Positions 12,053 to 23,578 of a stretch of DNA of 64,000 nt are shown here, piece by piece. The position numbers and the translations under genes were made by a program. A model generated the notes under the pieces. It was not told the DNA's origin. It saw only the letters and a list, made by a program, of their open reading frames with translations, and searched no databases. Position 1 is the stretch's first letter, and every line of letters starts with the position of its first letter. This DNA is from Argopecten irradians (Eukaryota > Mollusca > Bivalvia > Pectinida > Pectinidae), in the NCBI RefSeq assembly GCF_041381155.1, contig NC_091138.1, forward strand, positions 37,813,604 to 37,877,603, given 5' to 3'.

Positions 12053-15000
12053 TATTACAGAGGGTGACACAACTACAAAGTCATACAGTATTACAGAGGG
12101 TGACACCCAATCTACAAAGGACTCATACAGTATTACAGAGGGTGACACCCAACTAGTCAAAGCCAAACAGTAATTACAGATTTCACCAGCAACTTCATAT
12201 AGTATTACAGAGGGTGACATCAAAACTACAAAGTCATACATGTATTACAGAGGAATAATGACACCCAACTAAATACAGTATTACAGAGGGTGACACCCAA
12301 CTACAAAGTATACAGTATTAAACAGAGGGTGACACACAACTACAAAGTTACAGTATTACAGAGGGTGACATCCAACTACAAAGCAATACATTATTACAGA
12401 GGGGACACCCAATCTACAAAATCATACAGTATTACAGAGGGTGTAACCCAACTACAAAGTCAGTATTATTGTCAGTATTACAGAGGGTTGACACATCCAA
12501 ACTACAAAGTCATACAGTACAGAGGGTGACACCCAACTACAAAGCCATACAGTATTACAGAGGGTGACACCCAACTACAAAGCCATACAGTATTACAGAG
12601 TGGTGACACCAACCAAACTACAAAGTCAAAGTCATACAGTATTAAAGAGGGTGACACCCAACTACCAAAGCCATACAGTATTACAGAGAGGTGACACCCA
12701 AACTACCCTACGCTCATACAGTGTTACATACAGAGAGGGTGACATCCAACTTACAAAGTCATTACAGTATTACAGAGGGGTGACACCCAACTACAAAGCC
12801 ATACAGTATTACAGAGGGTGTGACACCCAACTACAACGACATAACAGTATTACAGTGGGTGACACCCAACTCATACAGTATTACAGAGGGTGACACCCAA
12901 ACTACAAAGTCATACAGTATTACAGAGGGTGACACCCAACTTCCAACTACAAAGTCATACAGTATTACAGAGGGTGACACCCAACTACAAAGTCATACAG
13001 TATTACAGAGGGTGACACCCAACTACAAAGCCATACAGTATTACAGAGGGTGACATCCAACTACAAAGCCATACAGTATTACAGAGGGTGACACCCAACT
13101 ACAAAGTCATACAGTATTACAGAGGGTGACATCCAACTACAAAGTCATACAGTATTACAGAGGGTGACATCCAACTACAAAGCCATACAGTATTACAGAG
13201 GGTGACACCCAACTACAAATATTAAAACAGTATTACAGTATTACAAAGCCATACAGTATTACAGGGTGACACCCAACTACAAAGTCATACAGTATTACAG
13301 AGGGTGACACCCAACTACAAAGTCATACATTATTACAGAGGGACAAGGGACACATCCAACTACAAAGCCATACAGTATTACAGAGGGTGACACCCAACTA
13401 CAAAGTCATACAGTATTACAGAGGGTGACATCCAACTACAAAGTCATACAGTATTACAGAGGGTGATAATACAAAAGCCAACAGTATGTACAGAAATACA
13501 AAGTCATACAGTATTACAGAGGGTGACATCCAACTACAAAGCCATACAGTATTACAGAGGGTGACATCCAACTACAAAGTCATACAGTATTACAGAGGGT
13601 GACACCCAACTACAAAGTCATACAGTATTACAGAGGGTGACACCCAACTACAAAGCCATACAGTATTACAGAGGGTGACATCCAACTACAAAGTCATACA
13701 GTATTACAGAGGGTGACACCCAACTACAAAGCCATACAGTATTACAGAGGGTGACACCCAACTACAAAGCCATACAGTATTACAGAGGGTGACACCCAAC
13801 TACAAAGTCATACAGTATTACAGAGGGTGACACCCAACTACAAAGTCATACAGTATTACAGAGGGTGACATCCAACTACAAAGCCATACAGTATTACAGA
13901 GGGTGACACATCCAACTACAAAAGTTGACCAAAGTATACAGTATTACAGAGGGTGACATCCCCACTACTACAAAGTCATACAGTATTACAGAGGGTGACT
14001 CCAACATACAGTATTACAAAGTCCATACAGTATACAGTATTACAGAGGGTGACACCCAACTACAAAGTCATACAGTATTACAGAGGGTGACATCCAACTA
14101 CAAAGTCATACAGTATTACAGAGGGTGACATCCAACTACAAAGTCATACAGTATTACAGAGGGTGACATCCAACTACAAAGTCGATACAGAATACAAAGT
14201 ACAAATTGCCATACAGTATTACAGAGGGTGACATCCAACTACAAAATCATACAGTATTACAGAGGGTGTGACATCCAACTACAAAATCATACAGTATTAC
14301 AGAGGGTGACATCCAACTACAAAGTCATACAGTTATTACAGAGGGTGACACCCAACTACAAACCATACAGTATTACAGAGGGTGACACCCAACTACAAAA
14401 CATACAGTATACAGTATTACAGAGGGTGACATCCAACTACAAAGTCATACAGTATTACAGAGGGTGACACAAACCCATACAGTATTACAGAGGGTGACAC
14501 CCCAACTACAAAGTCATACAGTATTACAGAGGGTGACACCCAACTACAAAGCCATACAGTATTACTACAGTAGTACAGAGTGTGACATCCAACTACAAAG
14601 TCATACAGTATTACAGAGGGTGACACCCAACTACAAAGCCATACAGTATTACAGAGGGTGACATCCAACTACAAAGCCATACAGTATTACAGAGGGTGAC
14701 ACCCAACTACAAAGCCATACAGTATTACAGAGGGTGACACCCAACTACAAAGTCTTATATACAGTATTACAGAGGGTTTACAAAGTCATATAGTAATAAA
14801 GTTATACAGTATTACAGAGGGTGACACCCAACTTCATACAGTATTACAGAGGGTGACATCCCCGAAACTACAAAGTCATACAGTATTACAGAGGGTGACA
14901 CCAACTACAAAAATCATACAGTATTACAGAGGGTGACACCCAACTACAAAGTCATACAGTATTACAGAGGGTGACACCCAACTACAAAGTCATACAGTAT

Positions 15001-15515
15001 TACAGAGGGTGACACCCAACTACAAAGTCATACAGTATTACAGAGGGTGACACCCAACTACAAAGTCATACAGTATTACAGAGGGTGTGACACCCAACTA
15101 CAAAATCATACAGTATTACAGAGGGTGACATCTCAACTACATCCAACTACAAAGTCTTATACAGTATTACAGAGGGTGACACCCAACTACTACAAAGCCA
15201 TACAGTATTACAGAGGGTGACACCCAACTACAAAGTCATACAGTATTACAGAGGGTGACACCCAACTACAAAATCATACAGTATTACAGAGGGTGACACC
15301 CAACTACAAAGTCATACAGTATTACAGAGGGTGACACCCAACTACAAAGTACCATACAGTATTACAGAGGGTGACATCCAACTACAAAGTCATACAGTAT
15401 TACAGAGGGTGACACCCAACTACAAAGTCATACAGTATTACAGAGTGTGACACCCAACTACAAAGCCATACAGTATTACAGAGGTGTGACACCCAACTAC
15501 AAAGCCATACAGTAT
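12053..15515. repeat. 38-bp minisatellite array, unit 1
   Basis: About 90 units. Each contains ACAGAGGGTGACAYCC, then AACTACAAAGYCATACAG, then TATT. GGGTG-A-CACCC is a small dyad. Two positions, marked Y, vary between C and T across units. The left third has many indels; the rest is regular. It lies between the convergent 3' ends of USP22 and TMEM220. Frames of 60-110 residues across it are repeat artefacts. Confidence 0.97.
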
Positions 15516-15595
15516 ACTGTTATACAGTATACTGTTTTAAGATTCTTTTGTGATGTACATCTGCAGTTGCACACAGAGTCTTCAGTTTTGCTTAT

Positions 15596-15641
15596 TCCTG
15601 GAGTGGATATGACGACTGGTAATCCATGGAATTCGAGGATG
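15596..15641. mobile_element. End fragment of the 9-bp-TSD MITE family
   Basis: CCTGGAGTGGATATGACGAC through TTCGAGGATGG resembles the right terminus of the MITE at 36,833-37,149. Only one end is recognisable. Matches about 34,540-34,585 in unit 2. Confidence 0.5.
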
Positions 15642-15801
15642 GATAAAGATATCCATAAGTTCCTAAAACTTTCCTACATATTGTAAGATATGTTTAACAT
15701 TCTCATTTGTTACACTGATACCTAAGATATCAGCTGATGGAATAGTAGGGGTACCTACGAGACATTAAGTTTGTTGGAAACATATCTATACGAGATCGTC
15801 A

Positions 15802-17621
15802 CTATTGGAACATATTATTGCAGTGTGCCAGCTTGGTATGCCAGTCACTGACAAAACAAAGCGACCATGTCAACAAGGGCAGAACGGTCAGTGTGATGGT
15901 CATCAGCAGCAGGGCATTCATCAGGTTCTTGTTGGTGACATTTTTACCATAGGGACAGAAACAGGGTTTTATAATAAAATGGCATAACAGTGATATATTG
16001 TCAGAGTGGCTGTATAATACATTTTATAAAGACACTTAAAAATGGGTGTATAACATGAATTTTCCTTGTGCAGAAATTTACATTGTTTTGGTATATGGCA
16101 TAGAACCACAATTATATCTTATGTGTCTTTGTTACCATTGTTTCATCATCTAACCAGGAAGCTTTCTATACACCAATTCAAAGCTCCAAACACAAAAGAA
16201 AGAACTCATAAATAATGCATGTTATACAGGAAAGTGCTGTGACATGCACAGGACTCACATCTGTAGCAAAAACTAGGGGAGATAGTCTTGTAGTTAATAC
16301 AGTAAAAAGTTTATAGAAAGACTGTGTATTACATGTATGCTACAGAGCTGGTACAATTATGGTACAACTACCTTGATCAAAATAAGGGGAGATAATCATG
16401 TAACACATTTATACGAACAATTCTACACGAAAACCAAAGGTTGAAGGACAAAAGAGACATTGTGGATATTAAATGAACCTTATAAGTTTCATCATCAGCG
16501 TGAATTCTTATACATTTTTGGAATAATAAATAGAAGATTTGAAAATACCATTTCATCATGTCATATGCATACTCTTTTTTCAAAAACAGACATACCTTCC
16601 TTTATGCGAACTTATAAAAACTTTCATTCATCTGATGTTATTGTGCACATGTCTATGCCAAACTTACCTGCCAATATTTGTGATGAACCTAGAAATTCAA
16701 AGCCAAAAGATTATTATTAAATACACCTCCATCTCTCTGTAGTGGAAATCAAAGCCAAAAGATTATTATAAATACACTTCCCATCTCTCTGTAGATGGAA
16801 ATCAAAGCCCAAAAGATTATTATAAATACACCTCCCATCTCTCTGTAGTGGAAATCAAAGCAAATGATTTTTATAAATACACCTCTGTAGATGGAAATCA
16901 AAGCCAAAAGATTATTATAAAATACACCTCCAATCTCTCTGTAGTGGAAATCAAAGCAAAAGATTATTATAAATACACCTCCAATCTCTCTGTAGTGGAA
17001 ATCAAAGCAAAAGATTATTATAAATACACCTCCAATCTCTCTGTAGTAGAAATAAAAGCAAAACATTTTTATAAATACACCTCTCATCTCTCTGTATTAA
17101 AAATCAAAGCCAAAACGATTATTATAAATACACCTCCCATCTCTCTGTAGTGGAAATTACAGCAAAAGAACACTATAAAATAAATCTCCTATGTCTCTGT
17201 AGTTGGAAATTAAAGCATGTGGTTAATATGGAAATGACAAAGTAAAATGACAATATTGAAACATAATTGATTATAGATTATAAAACCAGAGAATTTAAAA
17301 AACAATTATCATGATAACTAAAATGAAAGTAAATGCTAGTGTGTTCATTTTGAGATTGATATATAAACATTGATATAGTCAAATTATTATTTCTGGCACA
17401 TATTTGATTGTATAATTTGGATTACAGAAATTATCATAATTTCTAAATAGAATCTACACTTGGCACATTATTGGATCAATTTTATTACTGCCCTCCTCAT
17501 GTTGTAGTGGGTTGGCTACCTTATGAACCTATAGCTTCTAGTGCTAACACTACAGCGTACACAGCGTAGGCACAGCAGAGTGTGAAGTCAACGACGGCGA
17601 TACTGCCCCATACTGTACCAT
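15802..17621 (-). pseudogene. TMEM220: TMEM220-like exons 4-6 (inner, truncated copy)
   Basis: Minus-strand remnants of exon 6 (15,802 to about 15,950), exon 5 (16,668-16,736) and exon 4 (17,489-17,621), matching the intact gene at 34,747-39,601. Exons 1-3 are absent because the duplication junction at 19,381 falls in the equivalent of intron 3. Exon 4 has one extra A near 17,525, so the frame stops after LEAIGS, and its donor reads GGGCA-GTAATA instead of GGCAG-GTAATA. Exon 5 has small indels that bring a stop after FWL. The acceptor side of exon 6 is altered. With no 5' exons, and frame breaks in at least two exons, it cannot give the normal protein. Uncorrected read errors could explain the indels but not the missing exons. 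Confidence 0.85.
16690..17205. repeat. 51-53-bp tandem repeat of the TMEM220 exon-5 splice acceptor, unit 1
   Basis: About ten units. On the minus strand each reads CCACTACAG, then AGAGATGGGAGGTG, then TATTTATAATAATCTTTTG and a TTTGATTT segment. CTACAG is the exon-5 acceptor and what follows is the first half of exon 5. One unit near 16,880 is shortened. Confidence 0.9.
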
Positions 17622-17912
17622 CTACAATGGCAAAAAAAAGTAAGACCTCAATTATTTTAACAAAATCATTAAAAATCTCTTGTGAAAAAATACTAACTAA
17701 CAAGATTTTAGTCTTTTTCCAAAAAATCTATAAATTTTCATCAATTTCACTTTCGGTAGAGACCAAAAAGCATGCAAATAAATGGCTTTTAAACAAAAGA
17801 TTGAAAAAAAAAAGTTTTTCATATGCAGAGTCGGAAGTCTGAAGAATTAAAGACTGGTTTCGGCTAACAACACCATCAAGGATGGAATGGAGTAATTGTG
17901 CATCCTTAATGG

Positions 17913-18237
17913 CATCCTCGATACTCCAGGGGTTCCGATCACTTACGATCTCTACACACCTGGACTTTCTCATTGTAAAACTGGAGGCAACAGAACAGAA
18001 CAGGTAATTTAGTCCTTTGATGTACATCAAAAGAGCCGTATAATGGTACACTGTGGTTGACAGTGTGGCTTTGAAGTTGGGCGTCGCTCTACTCTGTAGT
18101 CTTCAAAGGTATTACTTCTTGTGGGCTGTAATTGGTCAACATGTTTTCCGATGAGCTGCCTTCAATTTACAATTTGAGATAGTCCAGGGGTACCTGTAGA
18201 TTCGTAAGTGATCGGAAAACCTGGTGTATAGAGGATG
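17913..18237. mobile_element. Palindromic MITE, CATCCTCGATACTCCAGGGG family (unit 1 copy)
   Basis: Terminal inverted repeats of about 60 bp begin CATCCTCGATACTCCAGG. It corresponds to the cleaner copy at 36,833-37,149. The right target duplication is worn here (CCTAATCGG). A 107-residue minus-strand frame across it is not a gene. Confidence 0.85.
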
Positions 18238-18552
18238 CCTAATCGGCAGCAGTTAATTATTACCTTCAGTAGCTTGAATATAATTACTGAGGTGTTGCCA
18301 TAAATCAAGTTACACTTTCTAAATTGTTGTTACTTTTGACATACATGAACTACACAAATTAGATATTTTTGGTTAAATGAAGTATGTAATCAAGTGATAA
18401 CTTTGTTTTGACACCACAGTATCTAAAAAAAATGTGTCATTGTGAAAATTCGTTTGCTAAGATTACTTCATGGTATGTTTTTTAAGCTGTTTGTTAGTCA
18501 AAATGGTGAAATGTCTATGATTGCAGGCTTTATGGAGATGAACATCCTAGTG

Positions 18553-19195
18553 CTTTAAAGGGGACAATTCTACTCACGCTAATTTTTTTACAAAACCAAA
18601 GAAGCAAATATGGCATAAATGTATGGTTCTACATTTCATTTATGAAACATTATAAATAACTGGATATTGACAAATTCCACGTCATTGTTTAGTATTTTAA
18701 TTGATGCCGTTGTAATTACAAATCGTGATCAATACGATTACAGCAGGTACTTTGAAGTTATGCTACGCTGTACCAATAGTCGAGCCAAAGTTAAGCTTTG
18801 TTGTAAACAAATGTAATTACATAATGCACTGTGGAGGTGATATAATGATTTTTTAGGCATAGTCCAATGTATAGATAATAAGGTAAACACACATTCTGTC
18901 ATAGCGATTTAAGTGTTCTAGACAGATAAATTAGCATTACCATACGAGCTTGAATAAAACTGGGTTGCCATAAGATCAATTCAGACCGCAAATGTTGTAA
19001 TGGCGGACAGCGACGTAGATTTTGAAAATTTCAACGCATTTCACCAAGAATGGGATGTTCTGAAATATCACAGTATTAAAACCGACTGTGAAAAACTCGT
19101 TGCTAATCTAATTTCCATTTAGAACTTGGGGGTTTTAAGCCGATATATATCAAAATATTTAATGTTCTCAGGTCGATATGAATTGTCCCTTTAAG
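18553..19195. mobile_element. MITE-like element with AGGGACAATTC ends and TTAA flanks
   Basis: Left end TTTAAAGGGGACAATTC and right end GAATTGTCCCTTTAA form inverted repeats bordered by TTAA, as in piggyBac-type insertion; the family assignment is tentative. About 640 bp. It contains a short frame from ATG 19,000 to TAG 19,120-19,122, listed separately. Confidence 0.75.
19000..19122 (+). CDS. Short ORF inside a MITE-like element (40 aa, unknown)
   Basis: ATG in a fair context (GTAATGG). The product starts MADSDVDFENFNAFHQEWDV and ends KLVANLISI. It is acidic and amphipathic with no recognised domain. It may be the remnant N-terminus of a transposase from the parent element or a captured host exon. 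The unit-2 counterpart near 37,857-37,960 keeps ATGGCGGACAGCG but is full of changes. Protein status is unproven. Confidence 0.3.
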   Translation: MADSDVDFENFNAFHQEWDVLKYHSIKTDCEKLVANLISI

Positions 19196-19380
19196 TGCTG
19201 AATTCAACAAAATATTTAATTTTGAAAGTGTAACATAATTTATGGGACACCTTGTACAATGTACTAATGATAAATAGTTTGACAGTAGGTGACCAGAATG
19301 GGTCTATATAGATGTTCCTGGTATGTACAGGTACTTTTTCTTTTATATCAATGACCTTGACTCCATAACCAAACTTAGAA

Positions 19381-19382
19381 TC
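19381..19382. other. Junction of the tandem duplication
   Basis: Left of the point, CCATAACCAAACTTAGAAT matches TMEM220 intron 3 (38,190-38,208). Right of it, CATAGACCAGATCTTTACTG is USP22 exon sequence. The bases AAT could belong to either side, a microhomology of 2-3 bp. Confidence 0.85.
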
Positions 19383-21827
19383 ATAGACCAGATCTTTACT
19401 GGCGGTCTCCAGTCTGATGTTACGTTGTCAACAGTGCAAGTAAGTAGTCACATCACGATGCCTCACCCTGTTAGTATTGTTATGTTGACCTATTGACCTA
19501 GAGACTCTCGAAATTTTTTAATATAAAAAATTGACTCGCACAGATATCTCTAACATTTTACTCTTGTCATTTGAAACCCAGCTGTGAAAATCAAAATACA
19601 TAAACTTCTTCAGTACAGAAAAAAAATGCTATTATGAAACATTGTGAATGATCAAAGTTAGACAACAATGTGAATGATCAAAGTTAGTGACATTATGTCC
19701 AAAATACATCAAGAGAGTCCAATAGGTCATGTGAAAAAAAGCTATTGGTCACGTACTGTGTAACTTCATGACTGTAATACTATTCATAGGAGGGTGTGAA
19801 GTTTGTTGATCCAGCGAAATTATTCTCTAACCACTTAAAATTTGAAATGTGTTTTTAATGTATTAAATATATATTTTCAGTAACGTTTCCACAACGATAG
19901 ATCCAATCTGGGATATATCTTTGGATTTAGGTCCTGGTCCACCGCCCGGGGGTAACAGTAACTCCAACTCTTCTCCAAACTCAGGTGAGTCACAATTCCA
20001 ACTCTACTCCAAACTCAAGTGAGTCACAAGTCCAATTTTCCTCCAAACTTGAGTGACAGTAACTCAAAACGCAGGTGGGTCACAATATCTCCTAACTCTT
20101 CTCTAAATTCAGATGAATCACTTGTCACAAGTACCCTATTAGTGTATTAAGCAATAAATCATATTTGATATTTAGTTGATATGTTTAAAACCATACTTTC
20201 ATTATGTTCATAAGAAATACATGCTTTTTATAAAAGAGTGACAATTTCCTTGTTTCAGGTTTTTCTAATAGCCCCGGAACATATGAACCTACCTCACTTT
20301 TAGAATGTTTAAAAAGGTAAGAAACAAAAACTTTTCTGCTAGTTTTATAAGATACAGCATTATGTATAATGTACAATGTGTTATAATCACGCTCCATTTA
20401 ATATATCCCCCACAACAACGTTAAGAGGGGGAGGGGAGTGTATTCTGAAATTGGTTTGTCCGTCTGTCTGTCTGTCTATCCATCTATATGTAGACACAAC
20501 TTGTGAACTCCTCCTATTAGACTATAAGTCATCCTCTCTGGTGACAGTTCTAGTTTAGGTGGGGGTAGTATAACCCATATCTTGTGTACTTTCCCTCCAG
20601 TCCTGTTGCTATATGGAGGTGGGTGCTTTATTGCAGACAATTTTCTAGTTTTGTCATCTTTTATGTAGAGTAATAAAACTGTATATTGTTTGTATCTTCG
20701 TTGCTAGGTTTACAAAACCTGAACACCTGGGCAGTTCAGCCAAGATAAAGTGAAGTACATGTGGTAGCTATCAGGAATCTACCAAACAGCTCACCATGAA
20801 GAAACTACCAATAGTTGCATGTTTTCATCTCAAGGTAAGACAAATTTTATCTTCTTCTAATGATAAAACCTTGATTTTATGATGTCTTTGAAGTTCTTAA
20901 CACTATTGCTTATGACACTGCATTTCTATTGCTTTAAAAGTTCAATATTTGTATTTTATGTGATTAGAAGAAATTTTGGAGAAAAATGTAGAAATAAAAT
21001 GATTTAAAGCTGAATTGTAAATACCTTATTATTGAAAAATATTTCAAAGAAATACCAAAATAATTTTGATAAGTAAAGCAAACTAAAGTTAGATGACATT
21101 CTAAAGTCATCTGTCTGTCTAATTAAAAAAAGGCTACTTAGCAAACTTGTATATTTTAAAGAAACACCACATGTAACCATGGAAACTCCTCTCTGCACAA
21201 GACACACTATATATTGCGTCTGAAGTTATCTGGTATCCATATTCATACTTACCAAAATAACTTCAATAATCTTGCTTTAAATTTATTTTTGCACTATACG
21301 GTTTAAATTGACATGTGTTTTGTTTTCAGAGATTTGAACATTCAACTGGTTACCACAAAAAGATCTCAACTTATGTGTCATTCCCCGAGGAGCTGGACAT
21401 GACACCCTTCATGTCATCTTCTCGTAACAACACAAATGGTTACAACAATCAAGTCATTCAGGAATCTTCCAGGGGGCTTTCATGTGATAATAAGTAAGTT
21501 CTGGTAACTCTGTACTAAAATGATGTTGTGGTGTTGTGAATGCTGAACATTTTTAATCTTTTTGTATCGATAGTATTCCGTGTAATGTTTTGCCATTTGT
21601 TTGTGCTATGATAAACTTCTGATCAGTAGACAGATTCAGAACACATTATATAGTATGTAAATCTTTGGAGGAATAGGGTTTTCATTTTTAGATATTAAAT
21701 CTTAGGGTAGATTGAATCATATTGCCTAATCAGTTTTAAGGCAAGTTACAAAAATCTTATGGTACAGTGAACTTCATATGTATTTTCTATCCTATGATAT
21801 TAGGCAAGTTACTTATTGCATTCAAAT

Positions 21828-22027
21828 AAAGGGGCCACAGTGGCCGCATGGTTTCGATGTCCTGACATATTACCACAGGCCCTCCACCTCTGGGATGAGA
21901 GTTTTAATACTATGTGGGGCCGTTGCCAGGTACTGACCGCTGGCGGGTGGTTTTTCTCTAGGTACTCAGGCTTTCCTCCACCAACAAACCTGGCTGTTAA
22001 CAGGACGTTAAACTAATAAATACCAAA
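21828..22027 (+). mobile_element. tRNA-derived SINE, duplicate of the one at 1973
   Basis: Same intronic insertion, same flanking GCATTCAAAT repeats and same decayed box A. Carried along by the segmental duplication. Confidence 0.85.
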
Positions 22028-22366
22028 GCATTCAAATTATTCAAAATTTTGTCCTTGTCCTTAATAAGTAGACTTCTGACAGAAGATATTGTACACTACA
22101 GGTATTCATTGTTTGCTGTTGTGAACCACATGGGTACAATAGAGAGTGGTCACTACACCTGTTTTATCCGCCAACTGAAGGACCAGTGGTTCAAATGTGA
22201 TGACCACCTCATCAACAAGGCGTTGGTTGGCGATGTTTCACAACAGTGAAGGGTAAGTTCTCTAAGCTTCAGGTATTTGAAAGTTATAGGTTTATTTGTA
22301 TGTGCCCGCCGACAATAGTTTGCGAAGGCAATACTATGATGTTACTTTTCTGGCGGCGGTGTTGTG

Positions 22367-22605
22367 ATCAACATATCACTTTAAAGTTTTGCGTTTAGCT
22401 CTGTTTCTCAAAAACTGTAAATCCAAAACTAACCAAACTTTAAACATAGCTGTAGGACATCATTATCACCTCAACATACCTAATTGTTGCAGGATCAGGG
22501 TGTGGGATTCAGAGGCTATGAAACTTAGTGATGCTCTTTTTCTCAAAAAGTATAAGTGTAATCCTAAACAATCTTGGGCGTAGGATTCAGATGCTGTAGG
22601 ACAGA
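22367..22605. repeat. Shortened intronic 178-bp repeat, unit 2
   Basis: Only one ACTTTAAAGTTTTGCGTTT unit remains, where unit 1 has two plus a fragment. Confidence 0.75.
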
Positions 22606-22727
22606 ATTAGCCTTCATTTCACTTTTTCTTCATTTTGTTTTACTTTCAGATGTTTATAAATATTCCATTATAGTTATGTATTAAATCAATAATACGGTAC
22701 AGGCGATACTTATACTTACATGTAATC

Positions 22728-22937
22728 TTGTGTAATGGTATTCCGTATTTGCATATTACAAAGTTATCTGCCCTTTGCGGGTAGTTATTGATTGTGACGT
22801 CATGTATTTTTGAGCTTAACATAATACTTTTCGGAGAAAACGACGTGAATTGCGCTCATAAAATAATGACGTAATAATCAATACCTATCCGCAGGAGAGC
22901 TAACTTTGTAATATGCAAAGACGGAATTGTTACACAA
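22728..22937. mobile_element. MITE-like inverted-repeat element, unit 2 copy
   Basis: Counterpart of 3062-3261, with slightly better preserved inner arms (GTAGTTATTGATTGTGACGT against AATAATGACGTAATAATCAA). Confidence 0.8.
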
Positions 22938-23578
22938 CCAGTGAAAGTTTTGTGTGTGATGTTTCGATAACTAGTATGATACCCAAAAATCTTGAATCCT
23001 GAATCGAAAACAGGCCGGTCATGAAAGTAAGTCTTGGATTTCCTACTTTCAAATGAATCTTGAAAATAGCTTCGTTGTGAAAATAGGCTGCACTTGAATG
23101 TAAGCATAGACTGTATGGACAAAAAGGTAATCTTATCTAAGCACACAAAGGCAATCCCCACTGTTTTTGCATAATGGGCACTGTCCAAATTAGGTCTTTG
23201 TGACCTACTTTTTGATAGTAAGTTATATTTTCCAATTTGTTCTTTTTTCAACATATCGGTGCATACTGGGTAGTAATTCATAAAAAAAATAATTTAAAAA
23301 TGTCATTTGGTTCTGGCAAAACTGGATCATACAGAAAATTAATCCATAACTCACAAAGGTTTCTGACCTGACCTTAATCATATGCCATATCATTATGACT
23401 TAACCCCCAGGTATCTGTAAACAAAAAATAATGCTTATCATGGCCACTAGATGGCCCAATCTGACACACCCCTCCTTTGATAGTTTTGATCGTATAAAGC
23501 AAATTTTTAAAAAAAATGTCTATTTCTTGCCACAGGTATCTGCTGTTTTATCACAAACAAATTCTGGAGTATGATTGA

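Larger units (their letters stand above)
1..19381. repeat. Tandem segmental duplication, unit 1
   Basis: Sequence from position 1 recurs from 19,856 with exon order and almost all intergenic sequence kept. The offset is 19,855 at the start and 19,677 after one 178-bp repeat unit is lost in unit 2. Homology stops at 19,381, which matches 38,208. The left end of this unit lies before the window. Confidence 0.95.
19380..23578 (+). pseudogene. USP22: USP22-like, 5'-truncated inner copy with stop and frameshifts
   Basis: Exon pieces: about 19,380-19,439 (IIDQIFTGGLQSDVT, cut at its 5' end by the junction), 19,881-19,984, 20,259-20,316, 20,708-20,834, 21,330-21,493, 22,102-22,252 and 23,536-23,578. 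Three lesions are visible. There is one extra T after ACG near 19,425, in the first half of the zinc-binding CQxC pair. TGA at 20,751-20,753 replaces the TGT of [10 protein letters not shown] change near 22,237-22,243 (GATGTTTCACAACAG for GATGTTCTCAACAG) shifts the frame just before the last exon. All splice sites are kept. There is no promoter or N-terminal half, so it is probably dead, unless the sequence is an unpolished allele. Confidence 0.88.

Noticed and set aside
12053-15515. Regular array with variable positions, looking at first like a CRISPR
   Set aside because: The 38-bp units are contiguous with no unique spacers, and the genome is plainly eukaryotic. It is a minisatellite.
17728-18051. 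107-codon minus-strand frame, repeated as 118 codons at 36,669-37,025
   Set aside because: It runs through a MITE and intronic sequence, and the family's copies elsewhere do not keep it open.
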